DNA from: an uncultured Muribaculaceae bacterium
Lineage (GTDB): Bacteria > Bacteroidota > Bacteroidia > Bacteroidales > Muribaculaceae
DNA length: 39,026 nucleotides
Assembly (NCBI GenBank): GCA_944321725.1
Contig: CALUMI010000026.1
Span: 1-39,026 of the forward strand
Reading direction: 5' to 3'
In this document: piece after piece, positions 14,056 to 23,614 of the stretch
How positions within the stretch are numbered: the stretch's first letter is position 1
Layout of the letters: every line of letters begins with the position of its first letter
Notes under the pieces: model-generated
Told to the model about the DNA's origin: nothing
Database searches by the model: none
The model's input: only the letters and a program-made list of their open reading frames with translations
Program-made: the position numbers and the translations under genes

Positions 14056-17000
14056 ATCTTCTCTTCTGTCTTTTCAGGTTTACGAATCTTAAACAACGCT
14101 GTATAGAACAATGGCAGCAATATCAATGTGATAATCGTGCCTACCGTAAGTCCTCCCATTATGGTGATGGCCATAGAGCCGTACATCGGGTCATGCACAA
14201 GAGGTATCATCCCGACAATGGTAGTCAGCGAGGCCATAGTTACCGGACGCACACGCGACACGGTGGCCTCGACAACTGCCGTGTAAGGGTGTTTGCCCTC
14301 CTCACTAATCAAACGGTTTATCTCGTCGACAAGCACTATGGCGTTTTTCACCATCATGCCGATAAGCCCCATCATGCCGATGATAGCCATAAACGTAAAC
14401 GGCTCGCGGAAGGCCAACAGCGACGGGGTTATGCCGCAGAACACAAACGGGAAACAAATCAGAATAAGTATCACTTTCTTCCAATTATTGAACAGCAACA
14501 ACAATATTCCGAGTATCAGGAATATCGTTATAGGCAAATATTTCATCAAATTGCCTATCGCGTCGCCCTGCAACTCCTGCTCTCCGGTCCAACGCATAGA
14601 ATAACCGTCGGGCAAAGGGATAGCCTCTATCTCATCCTTGATTTCTGCCAGCACTTTTGCCGGAGTGGCATCATATTGGCTGTAGTCGGGATCGCATTCC
14701 GCCTCAATAGTCCGTTGCCCGTTCACACGCCATACAACAGTTTCCTCCCATTCCGGACGTACCGACGACGTGACGGCGCTCAACGGTGTGCTGCGGAACA
14801 TCTTGTCCTGCAATTCCTCCGCCCCCATGCCACCGGTCAGCAAAGCGTTGACATCATCCTCGTCGAAATGCATGTTAAGCATGCTCCACACAGGCACATC
14901 GCCTATGCCGTCAATCCGGCTGCCGTCGGCCTCGCGCACTTGCAAATTAATGGCGACCATCCGGTCTTGGTCGTTAATCACACCAACCGGCAAGCCATCG
15001 GTGGCCGCAAGCAGAGCGTTGCCGGCATCACCGCGCTCTATACCGGCACGCAACGCGTCGCGCTGCACATATCCGGCCACAAACGACTTGCCTTTCGGCT
15101 TCCAATTATTCTCTACTGAATAAGCGTCGACATATTTGCAACGCCGCATCACATCCTCCGCCTTCGCGCTCAGTTGCCGCAGCACTTCAGGGTCAGGGCC
15201 TGAAAATTGCACCTCCACCGTATGCGATGTGGCTATCGAGAAATTGTATTTGCGTATACGTATATAAGCGTCGGGATAAGCCTCACGCAACTGCCGCCTC
15301 ACCGCCGGTATCTGCTCGACAACAGTATTATAGTCACTGCAATCCACAATCAATTCGCCGTAGCAGTCGCCGCCCGATGTCATCGGACGTACCAAGCAAT
15401 AACGGGCAGGAGCGCTTCCCATGCTCACGGCCACACGCTCTATCTCCGGATTTTTCCTCAAAAGAGCGCTCATTTCGAGCAATTCGTCACGCACTTTGTC
15501 GGGATTGGTCTGCGACGGCATATAGCACTCAACCACAAATTGCTTGTAATCGAAATCCGGGAAGAACAAATTCTTGACTTTCGTCATCCCGAATATGCAG
15601 ACGGCAAGCACACACACCGCCACCGTGATTGTCAGCTTCTTATGCCCTATAAGCACGGAAATCGCACGGCGAACAAAGCGATGCACCGGCGAGTTCATCA
15701 CATCGCCGCTTTCCTCCGGCTTTCCGCCCCGTTTGTCGCTCTTTGGCAGCCACACTTTCGCGCAAACCGGCACCTGTGTCAACGCCAACACCCAACTTGC
15801 CAACAAGCTGACACACAACACGAGGAACAAATCGTGGGCATACTCTCCCGCCGAATCCGGCGACAAATAGACGGCCATAAACGTGGATGCGGCAATCACA
15901 GTGGCGCCAAGCAGTGGCATTGCCGTGTTTTTACCTATCCGGTAGAGATAGGTGTATTGCGGAAGTCCGCGCTTGCGGTCGATGAGTATCCCGTCCATTA
16001 TCACTATGGCATTGTCGACAAGCATACCCATTGCCACAATAAACGCGCCGAGCGAGATGCGCTGCAACGTGGTGCCCCACACAAGCAATATCGGAAACGA
16101 CACGGCAATTGTCAGAATCAGCCCGAACCCGATTATCACCCCGCTGCGCAATCCCATCGTGAAAATCAGCACAAGTATCACGATAGCCACCGACTCCACA
16201 AGATTGACCATGAAAGAGTTGACAGCCTCAGTCACTTTATCCGGCTGGAAGAAAATTTTCTCCGTTTCCAACCCTGCCGGAACATTTTTCATCGCTTCGG
16301 CAAGACGCGCGTCGACAGCCTTGCCCACATCGGGGACAATGGCATCGGCCTCCATGGCGATGCAAATGGCGAGCGACGGCTTGCCATCGACAAAAAAACC
16401 GTTGCGTTGCGGCTCCGAGAAGCCGCGCTCTATCGTGGCTATGTCGCCCAAACGTATCTGCTTGCCTGTGACAGTTGTTATCAAAAGATTGCGTATGTCG
16501 TCCTCGTCCTCCATAGCGTTGTCGATACGCACCGGTATACGGTCGTCACCGCTTTGGAACGCGCCCGCGTTGACCTTCTTTCCGGCATTCTGCAAAGAAG
16601 TCATTATCTGAGTTGGAACCACACCGTTTCTCGACAACTTGTCACGCGATATCACTATATTAATTACCTCATCGCGGTTGCCGGCTATATTTATGCGTTT
16701 CACGCCCTCAACCGAAAGCAGCTCCCTCCGCAAATATTTGGCATACTTATACATTTCGGGATAATCATAGCCGTCGGAGGTAAGAGCATAGAAAATACCG
16801 TAGACATCCATCATGTCATCGACCACCACAGGGTCATAGCAACCCTGCGGCAGCCGCTGGCGCACATCGTTCACTTTCCGGCGCAATAAATCGAAATGCT
16901 GCTCAAGATCCTCAAGCAACACTGTCATTTTAAACTCCACAGTCAGCATCGCCATCCCGTCGCGGCACTCGGTGGTGATTTTCTTCACGTCGGGAAGAGC

Positions 17001-17216
17001 GCGCAACTCATCCTCCATAAGCACAGCCACCTCAAGCTCCACATCGTGTGCGCTCGCGCCCGGATAAGGAACGACAACCATCGCCTGCTTAACGGCCACT
17101 GCCGGATCCTCCAACTTCGGCATATAGAAATACGACAGCACTCCGGCTATCAATATACCGGCCACCAACGACCAAAAAAGCGTAGGACGGTCAACAAAAA
17201 ACTTAGTCAGACGCAT
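14052..17216 (-). CDS. RND efflux transporter permease (AcrB/HAE-like)
   Basis: 1054 residues, full length for an RND pump, with twelve membrane segments and two large periplasmic loops. It opens with MRLTKFFVDRPTLFW, the usual N-terminal amphipathic and TM1 entry. TM4 carries GMLVDNAIVIMDG: Asp401 of the proton relay is present, but the second position is Asn402 rather than the Asp found in AcrB, a variation seen in some RND branches. The C-half repeat GMMVKNAIVLVDEINR is also present. It exports drugs, bile acids or lipids using the proton gradient; the substrate cannot be inferred. It sits between its adaptor (1-bp overlap, TGATG) and TolC (4-bp overlap). Confidence 0.94.
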   Translation of the reverse strand: MRLTKFFVDRPTLFWSLVAGILIAGVLSYFYMPKLEDPAVAVKQAMVVVPYPGASAHDVELEVAVLMEDELRALPDVKKITTECRDGMAMLTVEFKMTVLLEDLEQHFDLLRRKVNDVRQRLPQGCYDPVVVDDMMDVYGIFYALTSDGYDYPEMYKYAKYLRRELLSVEGVKRINIAGNRDEVINIVISRDKLSRNGVVPTQIMTSLQNAGKKVNAGAFQSGDDRIPVRIDNAMEDEDDIRNLLITTVTGKQIRLGDIATIERGFSEPQRNGFFVDGKPSLAICIAMEADAIVPDVGKAVDARLAEAMKNVPAGLETEKIFFQPDKVTEAVNSFMVNLVESVAIVILVLIFTMGLRSGVIIGFGLILTIAVSFPILLVWGTTLQRISLGAFIVAMGMLVDNAIVIMDGILIDRKRGLPQYTYLYRIGKNTAMPLLGATVIAASTFMAVYLSPDSAGEYAHDLFLVLCVSLLASWVLALTQVPVCAKVWLPKSDKRGGKPEESGDVMNSPVHRFVRRAISVLIGHKKLTITVAVCVLAVCIFGMTKVKNLFFPDFDYKQFVVECYMPSQTNPDKVRDELLEMSALLRKNPEIERVAVSMGSAPARYCLVRPMTSGGDCYGELIVDCSDYNTVVEQIPAVRRQLREAYPDAYIRIRKYNFSIATSHTVEVQFSGPDPEVLRQLSAKAEDVMRRCKYVDAYSVENNWKPKGKSFVAGYVQRDALRAGIERGDAGNALLAATDGLPVGVINDQDRMVAINLQVREADGSRIDGIGDVPVWSMLNMHFDEDDVNALLTGGMGAEELQDKMFRSTPLSAVTSSVRPEWEETVVWRVNGQRTIEAECDPDYSQYDATPAKVLAEIKDEIEAIPLPDGYSMRWTGEQELQGDAIGNLMKYLPITIFLILGILLLLFNNWKKVILILICFPFVFCGITPSLLAFREPFTFMAIIGMMGLIGMMVKNAIVLVDEINRLISEEGKHPYTAVVEATVSRVRPVTMASLTTIVGMIPLVHDPMYGSMAITIMGGLTVGTIITLILLPLFYTALFKIRKPEKTEEKI

Positions 17217-18283
17217 CAGATAAGCCCTCCCACATTGCTATCGGCAGTCTTGCCTATTATCCTGACTTTTTCTTTCTCCCGCAAAGAGTTGACACCTGCG
17301 CAAACCACGTTGTCGTCCGCGCCGACATTGCCCTCAATGATTGCGCTGCCACTCTCTCCCGCGCCAACAATTTCAACCTGCCGCGCCACTACGGCAGAAT
17401 CTTTATCGACAATCCAGACATACGATTTTCCGCCTTTTTCATAGACACAACGCATCGGCAGCACGACACCGCCTTTGTCGCCACCTGCATTCCTGAAACT
17501 GAAATGCACGGCGACATTCAGCCCGGAAGTGAATTTTTCCGATTTTGCGTCGGCAAATGTCAATCGCATCTTGTAGAGTTGGCTGCCGTCGGCAGACGGA
17601 ACAACACCCGCCACTCTCATAGCCACACCTCCCTCTTTCGCGTATGACGATGAGCATGTCACCGACTCGATATTCTCCCGCTCGGCATACACAGACACCG
17701 GAACATCCACCTCCACTTCCTTTCCTCCGGAAGCCAGAAGCGTGACTACAGGAGTGCCGGCATCCACCATTTCCGATTTTTCAAAGCCAACCTGTTTGAT
17801 ATATCCGCTCACAGGAGCGCGCAATACGGTATAGCTCAATTTATTCTCATTCGACTCCAGCTGAACTTTCAACGCCTTCAGTCCGGAAACAGCCTTGTCA
17901 TAATCATTCCCGGAAATGCTTTTCCCCTCATAAAGGGTTTTCAATCTTTCAACCTCACGCTTGGTCTGCTCATATTGCACTTTCGAGGCCTCCACTCCGA
18001 GCTTGTAGTCGGCGTCGTCCAACCTCGCTATTATTTGGCCTTCTTTCACATAGTCGCCCTCTTCTACATAAACCGCCTCGATTTGTCCGGGTGTCTTAAA
18101 ACCAAGACTGATTTCTTGCGCGTCGCGCACAATACCTGTAAAAGTCCGCTCATACACACTGCCCACAGCGACGGGTTTGACAACCTCTACCGTGCGCTGA
18201 TAATCCGCCGTGCTCTCTTTGCCTCCACAACTTGGCAAAAGAAAAACCGCCGACAGCAAAAACACAATCTTTTCTCGTATCAT
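17216..18283 (-). CDS. RND periplasmic adaptor (membrane fusion protein), lipoprotein
   Basis: 355 residues with lipobox LPSC (Cys19), so it is anchored to a membrane by lipid. The order is the usual one: a lipoyl/barrel-sandwich half (about 45-75, GFKTPGQIEAVYVEEGDYVKEG), a helical hairpin (about 85-135), the second lipoyl half (VLRAPVSGYIKQV), a beta-barrel and a membrane-proximal domain. It links the inner membrane pump to the TolC channel. It is the first gene of the operon and diverges from an AraC-type regulator 165 bp away. Upstream on its strand, GAAATTTG (18314-18307) is a weak -7 candidate with one mismatch and no -33 box, consistent with an activator requirement. Confidence 0.92.
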   Translation of the reverse strand: MIREKIVFLLSAVFLLPSCGGKESTADYQRTVEVVKPVAVGSVYERTFTGIVRDAQEISLGFKTPGQIEAVYVEEGDYVKEGQIIARLDDADYKLGVEASKVQYEQTKREVERLKTLYEGKSISGNDYDKAVSGLKALKVQLESNENKLSYTVLRAPVSGYIKQVGFEKSEMVDAGTPVVTLLASGGKEVEVDVPVSVYAERENIESVTCSSSYAKEGGVAMRVAGVVPSADGSQLYKMRLTFADAKSEKFTSGLNVAVHFSFRNAGGDKGGVVLPMRCVYEKGGKSYVWIVDKDSAVVARQVEIVGAGESGSAIIEGNVGADDNVVCAGVNSLREKEKVRIIGKTADSNVGGLI

Positions 18284-18422
18284 AGTTCCTAAAATTATTT
18301 TCCACGCAAATTTCTTTCTTTTTTAATTACCCGTACCACTCCATTATACACACAAAATGTTCTAAAACACCTGTTAAAAGCAATAATACTTCTTAATCAA
18401 CCCATAAAAATATCTTTTATGA

Positions 18423-18430
18423 TATATTTG
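18423..18430 (+). promoter_or_regulatory. -7 box of the AraC-type regulator gene
   Basis: TATATTTG followed by C, a full TAnnTTTG match, 18 nt upstream of the ATG at 18449. No TTTG at 19-21 bp spacing precedes it, suggesting regulated or weak expression. It also rules out the earlier in-frame start at 18419, which lies upstream of this box. Confidence 0.6.
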
Positions 18431-18448
18431 CAGCAAAAAAGCAACAAT

Positions 18449-19357
18449 ATGGCACAAATTTCAAGATTTACAACCTTCAATTTTCCGATGCTGCCTACCG
18501 GTGACAACACCGTCATGTATAACAACGAATTATTTCTCAGCGACACATTCAGTTCAATCGACACCTCAGAGCTGCAAGAATGGAAAAACAAGCGGCATCC
18601 CTACAAAATAGATTTCGCAATAAGCATATTCTGCCAAAAAGGGGAACTGAGCGTAAGGCTTAATCTCTCCGAATACACGATAAAAGCCAATGAACTGCTG
18701 ATACTAAACCCAAAATCCATAGGCGAGCTTTTAAGCATCAGCGAGGATTGCCAAATGTTCATTATAGCGTTGACCGACAATTTCTATCCGATAGACCGCA
18801 TTTCCGGACACATGCCATCGATACTCAACATGGCAAACCGTAATCCTGTATTGGATTTGTCGGAAACTGAATTTCAAGAATTGAAACACATCTATATAAA
18901 AATGTATGAAAAACTGTCAGACCCTGATTTCATATTAAAAAAAGAAATAGTTTCCGATTATATCAACATAATGTTCTGCAATATATACCAAAAAATACAC
19001 AAATACGAATCCGACCCGGTATATTCAGCCGATAAGCGGCAGACAAAAATATTGAACAAATTCCTCGAGCTTGTTCAGGCAAACTGCACAGTGGAGCGCG
19101 AAATACCGTTTTATGCCGACAAACTCTGCCTTTCTCCGAAATACATGTCGCAAGTAATCCATAAAATCAGCGGGCGCCATGCAAGCCAATGGATTCGCGA
19201 GTTTGTGATACTTGAGGCCAAAGCTCTTCTGAAATCCGGCAATTACACTGTGCAACAAGTAGCCGACAAACTGAATTTCTCGAACGCGTCGTTTTTCGGC
19301 AAATATTTCAAGGCGGCGACAGGAACTACCCCGCGCAAATACCAATACAGCAAATAA
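18449..19357 (+). CDS. AraC-family transcriptional regulator
   Basis: 302 residues from the ATG at 18449. The N-terminal part (about 20-150) looks like a cupin-type sensing domain (FAISIFCQKGELSVRLN, YTIKANELLILNP). The C-terminal 100 residues are a typical AraC double helix-turn-helix: IPFYADKLCLSPKYMSQV for the first, and VQQVADKLNFSNASFFGKYFK with the G-TP-KY end for the second. It diverges from the RND efflux operon and is the likely local activator of it. The ligand is unknown. Confidence 0.88.
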   Translation: MAQISRFTTFNFPMLPTGDNTVMYNNELFLSDTFSSIDTSELQEWKNKRHPYKIDFAISIFCQKGELSVRLNLSEYTIKANELLILNPKSIGELLSISEDCQMFIIALTDNFYPIDRISGHMPSILNMANRNPVLDLSETEFQELKHIYIKMYEKLSDPDFILKKEIVSDYINIMFCNIYQKIHKYESDPVYSADKRQTKILNKFLELVQANCTVEREIPFYADKLCLSPKYMSQVIHKISGRHASQWIREFVILEAKALLKSGNYTVQQVADKLNFSNASFFGKYFKAATGTTPRKYQYSK

Positions 19358-19415
19358 TCTGACCAGGCATTATGCTGACCCATATCAGACCAAACCACTG
19401 CTTAAAAGACGGCAG

Positions 19416-19865
19416 TCAGAATCTTTTCATCTCCAAGATTGGAAACGGGTTGCCCTCGCTGTCGCATTCATTGCGCTTGAATGTCCTGAACCCCATCCTT
19501 TCATAAAACTTAGCGGCATCAGGATTCTGCTCATTGACATCCACATACGCCACATCCAATTCGCGAAATCCGCGCTCAACCAGCATCTTGCCCAACCCCT
19601 TGCGGAAATAGTCGGGATGGAGGAAAAGCATCTCTATCTTGCGTTCCTGTACGCCCATAAAACCGACAGGATATTGGTCATCTTCCACCACCCACAAGGT
19701 TTCAATATGCCGCAAGGCTACTTCGGCTTGCGAAGTCAGACGGATAATGTCCGTTTCCGTCAGGAAATGATGGCTGGCACGTACAGACGCTTCCCAAATA
19801 TTCAACAGCCTGCCGATAAGCTCCGGGGGTCGACTGTCTTTTTCAATCGCTGCAATATTAATCAT
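19416..19865 (-). CDS. GNAT-family N-acetyltransferase
   Basis: 149 residues from the ATG at 19863-19865; an upstream in-frame start would precede the -7 box and is rejected. The N-terminus WEASVRASHHFL and the acetyl-CoA loop LFLHPDYFRKGLGKMLVERG (about 85-105) mark a GNAT fold. The C-terminal VNEQNPDAAKFYERMGF is the usual beta5-alpha4 segment. It would transfer acetyl to an amine of a small molecule or protein; the acceptor is unknown. It stands alone, converging with the AraC-type gene. Confidence 0.87.
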   Translation of the reverse strand: MINIAAIEKDSRPPELIGRLLNIWEASVRASHHFLTETDIIRLTSQAEVALRHIETLWVVEDDQYPVGFMGVQERKIEMLFLHPDYFRKGLGKMLVERGFRELDVAYVDVNEQNPDAAKFYERMGFRTFKRNECDSEGNPFPILEMKRF

Positions 19866-19886
19866 TTCTTGTGCTTTTAATTTGTG

Positions 19887-19894
19887 CAAAATTA
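19887..19894 (-). promoter_or_regulatory. -7 box of the GNAT gene
   Basis: TAATTTTG followed by C on the reverse strand, a full consensus match, 21 nt before the ATG. No convincing -33 TTTG precedes it. Confidence 0.55.
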
Positions 19895-19979
19895 GCGGAA
19901 ACCGGGGCACATCACATTTACGGCAGTATCATTTAATACAAATTAGACTTTTTATACACAATTTTAAGATAGTGCTAAG

Positions 19980-20000
19980 TAACTTTGAAAAATAAAGTTA
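19980..20000 (+). promoter_or_regulatory. -7 box and dyad before the PD40/amidase operon
   Basis: TAACTTTG (19980-19987) matches TAnnTTTG. The same bases start a dyad, TAACTTT-GAAAAAT-AAAGTTA (19980-20000), that spans the -7 box and the expected start site, so it could be an operator or a leader hairpin. The ATG follows at 20026. Confidence 0.5.
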
Positions 20001-20025
20001 CAAACCAATTAATAAAACCGACTCT

Positions 20026-20952
20026 ATGAAAAAACATTTACTCACCGCCTTATCACTGTTTTTGTGTGCAGGCGCGGCGTTCGCCCAGCCGACAGGCGCG
20101 GGAGAGCCGCAGTTGTTAATCAAATCGGACACAGGCCTGATGTCACCCGTATGGTCGCCCGACGGCAGTAAAATAGCCGTAACGACCGACAACTACACGG
20201 GAATACTTGTCGCCAATGCCGACGGAACAAATCTGAGGAGCATTACCGACGAGGCCGGCGCAGGCTATAAAATGGCATGGAGCGCCGACAGCAAATCGAT
20301 TCTCGGCCGAACCAATGTAATCGAAAACCGCCGCGTGATGCACGAGCTGAAAATATGGAGCGCGGAAAACGGAGAGAGCAAGACTGTTGTGGCGAAAACA
20401 CGCGGAATGAAAGGCACCCCGACATGGGCCGACGCCACACGCGTCAACTTTGCCGACCGCGACGGCTATAAAGCCGCCAATGTGAGGACAGCATCGAAAT
20501 CGGCATCCGCGCCCGACGCTTACTCAATTATGATGAACGACCCTGTAGGAGCCGCCTCACAAATTGCCGGGCTGCGGCAATATTCGGCAAAAATGGTGCT
20601 TAATCCGGCATTGTCGCCCGACGGCAGCAAAATCGCGTTCCAACTGCCGGGCAAAGGCATCTTTGTATGCGACACCGACGGCACAAACGTTGAGAGCATC
20701 TGCGACGGCTCGCATCCGGCATGGCTGCCCGACAACCGCAACATAGTGGTTTCACGGGTAAGCGACGATGGCAGCCGCTTCACCGCGTCCGACCTCTACG
20801 CTGTCGACACGACAACCGGCAACGAAGTGCTGCTGACAGGCAACACCGATATAATTGCGCTGACACCCGCAGTGTCGCCCGACGGAAAGAAAGTAGCGTT
20901 TGAGAACGCGCAAGACGCTTCAATCTATATTATTGACCTCAAATACCGATAA
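20026..20952 (+). CDS. Exported TolB-like PD40 beta-propeller protein
   Basis: 308 residues with a signal peptide cleaved after AFAQ (about residue 21) and no lipobox. Repeated WSPDGSKIAV, WSADSKSILG, LSPDGSKIAF, WLPDNRNIVV and VSPDGKKVAF motifs indicate a six- or seven-bladed PD40 propeller as in TolB, but the TolB N-terminal domain is absent. These propellers mediate protein or glycan binding in the periplasm or outside. The gene is 5 bp upstream of the amidase gene, so the two are cotranscribed; the propeller may bind or position the amidase (inference). Confidence 0.82.
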   Translation: MKKHLLTALSLFLCAGAAFAQPTGAGEPQLLIKSDTGLMSPVWSPDGSKIAVTTDNYTGILVANADGTNLRSITDEAGAGYKMAWSADSKSILGRTNVIENRRVMHELKIWSAENGESKTVVAKTRGMKGTPTWADATRVNFADRDGYKAANVRTASKSASAPDAYSIMMNDPVGAASQIAGLRQYSAKMVLNPALSPDGSKIAFQLPGKGIFVCDTDGTNVESICDGSHPAWLPDNRNIVVSRVSDDGSRFTASDLYAVDTTTGNEVLLTGNTDIIALTPAVSPDGKKVAFENAQDASIYIIDLKYR

Positions 20953-20957
20953 AAATT

Positions 20958-23522
20958 ATGAAAACATATAATCTACTGTGCAAAGGCTTTATAGCCACAG
21001 CTCTATTTATAATGTCAATGCCATGCGGCACGACAAACGCAGCCGAAATAGAAGGTTGGGGCGATTTCAAGCTGTTCCTCGACCCGGGACACTCCGCCCA
21101 CGAGAATCAAGGACTGTGGGGATACTCCGAAGCTGAAAAAACCGTAAGAGTGGCACTCGCAATCAAAGAGTACCTCACGACATACACCGACATGCCCGAC
21201 GACTGCATCATGCTTTGCCGTGAGGACGACAACACTGTGGTGGATCTTGAGGAGCGCAGCGACATGGCCAACGCATGGGGAGCCGATTTCTTCTACTCCA
21301 TCCACTCCGACGCGGCAGCAACGGCCAACACCACACTGACAATGTACGGGGGCTGGAAACTCAACGGAGAGATAATAGAGAAGACACCTAACGGTGGCAA
21401 AGCCTTCGGCGAGATTTTAAATCCCAACCTCACAGGAGTGATGCGCATCACCACACGGGGCAACTACGCCGACCGCTGCTACTACGACCCAAGTCCGGCT
21501 ACCCACACAAACCAATATCCGTACCTGTCGGTCAACCGGCGTTCGAACATGGCGTCACTGCTGAGCGAAGGCGGATACCACACCATAGCGTCGCAACAGC
21601 AACTCAACATCAACGACGACTACAAACGGCTCGAAGGATTTGCCGCATTCCGCTCGATACTCGAATATCGCGGACTTGACTGTCCTGTCCAGACTTTTCT
21701 CGCCGGAATCATAACAAACTCGGAGAACAACGTGCCCATCAACGGCGTGACCGTAACAGCCGACGGAAAGACCTACACCACCGACACGTGGGAATCCCTC
21801 TTCAATAAATACACCAACAACCCGGATTTGATACACAACGGTTTCTATCTCTTTGAAGGAATCGAGGCGGGGAAAGAGGTGGAAGTGACGTTTACGGCAG
21901 AAGGTTATGACCCGGTCACACAAAAAGTGACAATCAAGTCCGACCCCGACGGAATGGCCAACGACAACGTGACATGGCTCGACATCGCAATGACATCCAA
22001 CGCTCCCGCAAAAGTTGAGAGCATCTCAATCGATGATTTGTCGTCGGTAAGCCCGGTCTATCCGATTACCATCACCTTCTCACGAAACATGGACAAAGAA
22101 TCGGTGGAAAAGGCATTCTCGATTGACAATGACGGAGAAGTCACACTGTCGTGGGATAACGACTACACCTTGAACATCGACATTTCCAAGCTCGTGCCAA
22201 ACACGAAATACACCATACGCATCGACGGCTCGACGGCAAAGAACTCGCAAACCGGACAACTGCTCGACGGTAACGGCGACGGCACGGAAGGCGACGACTA
22301 TGTATTGGAAATCACAATGGCCGAACCCGACCTGACACCGGCAACTGTAGTGTCGACCGACCCGGCCAACGACGGAGAGGCAGTGTTCAACCTGCGTCCG
22401 GTAATCCGCATCGAGTACGACGAGCCTCTGAATTGGAATGAGGACACCTATGCCGACTATCTGACAGTGACCGACAAAGATGGCAACACTTATCCGGGCT
22501 CGCTCACACACACCCTCATAGGCGACAAATCCGTGCTCCACTACTATTTCGATGAGGATCTCCCGCTCGACAAATGCTTCTTGGTGACAGTGAAAGAAGG
22601 ATTGGCGGATCTTTCAGGCAACCTTTCGGAAGAATATAATTTCCGCTTCTTATCGGAATACCGCGGCATAGTGACACAAGAAACCGTACTGGCGCTCGAC
22701 GATGTGGCAAACTTCTGGGCACCCGACGGCTCCGGCTCAAGCACAGGATTAACCCAAGAGGCCAACTCTATAGGCACAAGCTCGATTACAGCTACAAACG
22801 AAAGCGGCGGCAGCCTGCAACTGAATTATTCGTTTGACCCGATGGCAACAAGTGGAGCATGGATGATACGCGAATACTATAGCAGCACATCCACAGCCCA
22901 CGACAACATCGACGGCGTGCTTTCGTTCTGGCTCTACGGCGACGGCTCCAACAACAAAGTGTCGGCAAGAGTACGCGCCAACAGCTCAAGCGGCGGCATC
23001 AAGTACCGCGACCCTGAGACAGTGGTCGACTTCCGCGGATGGAAACACGTGGCATGGGACATGACCAACGACCCGTACCTCGCGTTCACCGGCGAAGATG
23101 AGCTGACGGGATATTGGCATTTCGACAGCTTCTTCCTCACTCACGAAAACACCGACAACACTCCGGACGTGCCACAACAGGCATGGGAAGGGGTCTTGCT
23201 GTTCGACAACCTTGAGTTCAACAAATTTGACATGGACGCTGAACGCACTGCCTCTATCGACGACATCGATCTTCCGCAAGGAGGCATACAGCAGGCAACC
23301 TGCGACGGCATCAACATCGCAAGAACCGGCCAAACGCTGAAAATATCAGCCAGCAGCGACATTACCACCGTTGAGATATACAACGTGTCGGGCATGAACG
23401 TAATTTCCTTGTCACCTAATTCCGGCAGCGCGGAAATTTCGCTCGACAACCTCAACAATGGCGTATACATCGCAAAAGTAGCGACAGACACTATTGTAAA
23501 GACAGTTAAATTCGTCAAATAA
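20958..23522 (+). CDS. Exported N-acetylmuramoyl-L-alanine amidase with Ig-like modules and T9SS-like tail
   Basis: 854 residues with a signal peptide. Residues of about 36-235 form an Amidase_3 domain with its zinc ligands: H45 (in LDPGHS), probably E60 (in EAEK) and H116 (in SIHSD). The catalytic Glu is probably E204 (LLSEGGYHT). It would cut the amide between MurNAc and L-Ala of peptidoglycan. A carboxypeptidase-regulatory-like module follows (about 248-345). Two SbsA/Big_5-type Ig modules come next (about 350-455 and 460-570), then a jelly-roll-like, possibly carbohydrate-binding, region (about 575-760). The tail VEIYNVSGMNV...NNGVYIAKV...VKFVK is a T9SS type A sorting-like domain. Surface export of an amidase implies action outside the cell, on foreign or shed peptidoglycan. 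Confidence 0.87.
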   Translation: MKTYNLLCKGFIATALFIMSMPCGTTNAAEIEGWGDFKLFLDPGHSAHENQGLWGYSEAEKTVRVALAIKEYLTTYTDMPDDCIMLCREDDNTVVDLEERSDMANAWGADFFYSIHSDAAATANTTLTMYGGWKLNGEIIEKTPNGGKAFGEILNPNLTGVMRITTRGNYADRCYYDPSPATHTNQYPYLSVNRRSNMASLLSEGGYHTIASQQQLNINDDYKRLEGFAAFRSILEYRGLDCPVQTFLAGIITNSENNVPINGVTVTADGKTYTTDTWESLFNKYTNNPDLIHNGFYLFEGIEAGKEVEVTFTAEGYDPVTQKVTIKSDPDGMANDNVTWLDIAMTSNAPAKVESISIDDLSSVSPVYPITITFSRNMDKESVEKAFSIDNDGEVTLSWDNDYTLNIDISKLVPNTKYTIRIDGSTAKNSQTGQLLDGNGDGTEGDDYVLEITMAEPDLTPATVVSTDPANDGEAVFNLRPVIRIEYDEPLNWNEDTYADYLTVTDKDGNTYPGSLTHTLIGDKSVLHYYFDEDLPLDKCFLVTVKEGLADLSGNLSEEYNFRFLSEYRGIVTQETVLALDDVANFWAPDGSGSSTGLTQEANSIGTSSITATNESGGSLQLNYSFDPMATSGAWMIREYYSSTSTAHDNIDGVLSFWLYGDGSNNKVSARVRANSSSGGIKYRDPETVVDFRGWKHVAWDMTNDPYLAFTGEDELTGYWHFDSFFLTHENTDNTPDVPQQAWEGVLLFDNLEFNKFDMDAERTASIDDIDLPQGGIQQATCDGINIARTGQTLKISASSDITTVEIYNVSGMNVISLSPNSGSAEISLDNLNNGVYIAKVATDTIVKTVKFVK

Positions 23523-23544
23523 AACCTGACTCCCTTTATATGCG

Positions 23545-23581
23545 GCGTGGGCGTGCCGGATTCGGTACGCCCACGCTTTTT
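23545..23581 (+). terminator. Terminator of the PD40/amidase operon
   Basis: A hairpin with 13-bp arms, GCGTGGGCGTGCC and GGTACGCCCACGC (one G-T pair), a 6-nt loop and a run of T (23577-23581). It begins 22 nt after the amidase stop. Confidence 0.92.
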
Positions 23582-23614
23582 ATGCTAAAATCATCTGATT
23601 ACAACAATCAAATG

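Noticed and set aside
15207..16889. 560-codon + strand open frame
   Set aside because: It is antisense to the RND permease, rich in His, Arg and Gln as expected of a shadow frame, and has no domain.
19358..19415. Terminator between the AraC-type and GNAT genes
   Set aside because: Only short imperfect pairings (such as CTGC/GCAG) and no T run were found.
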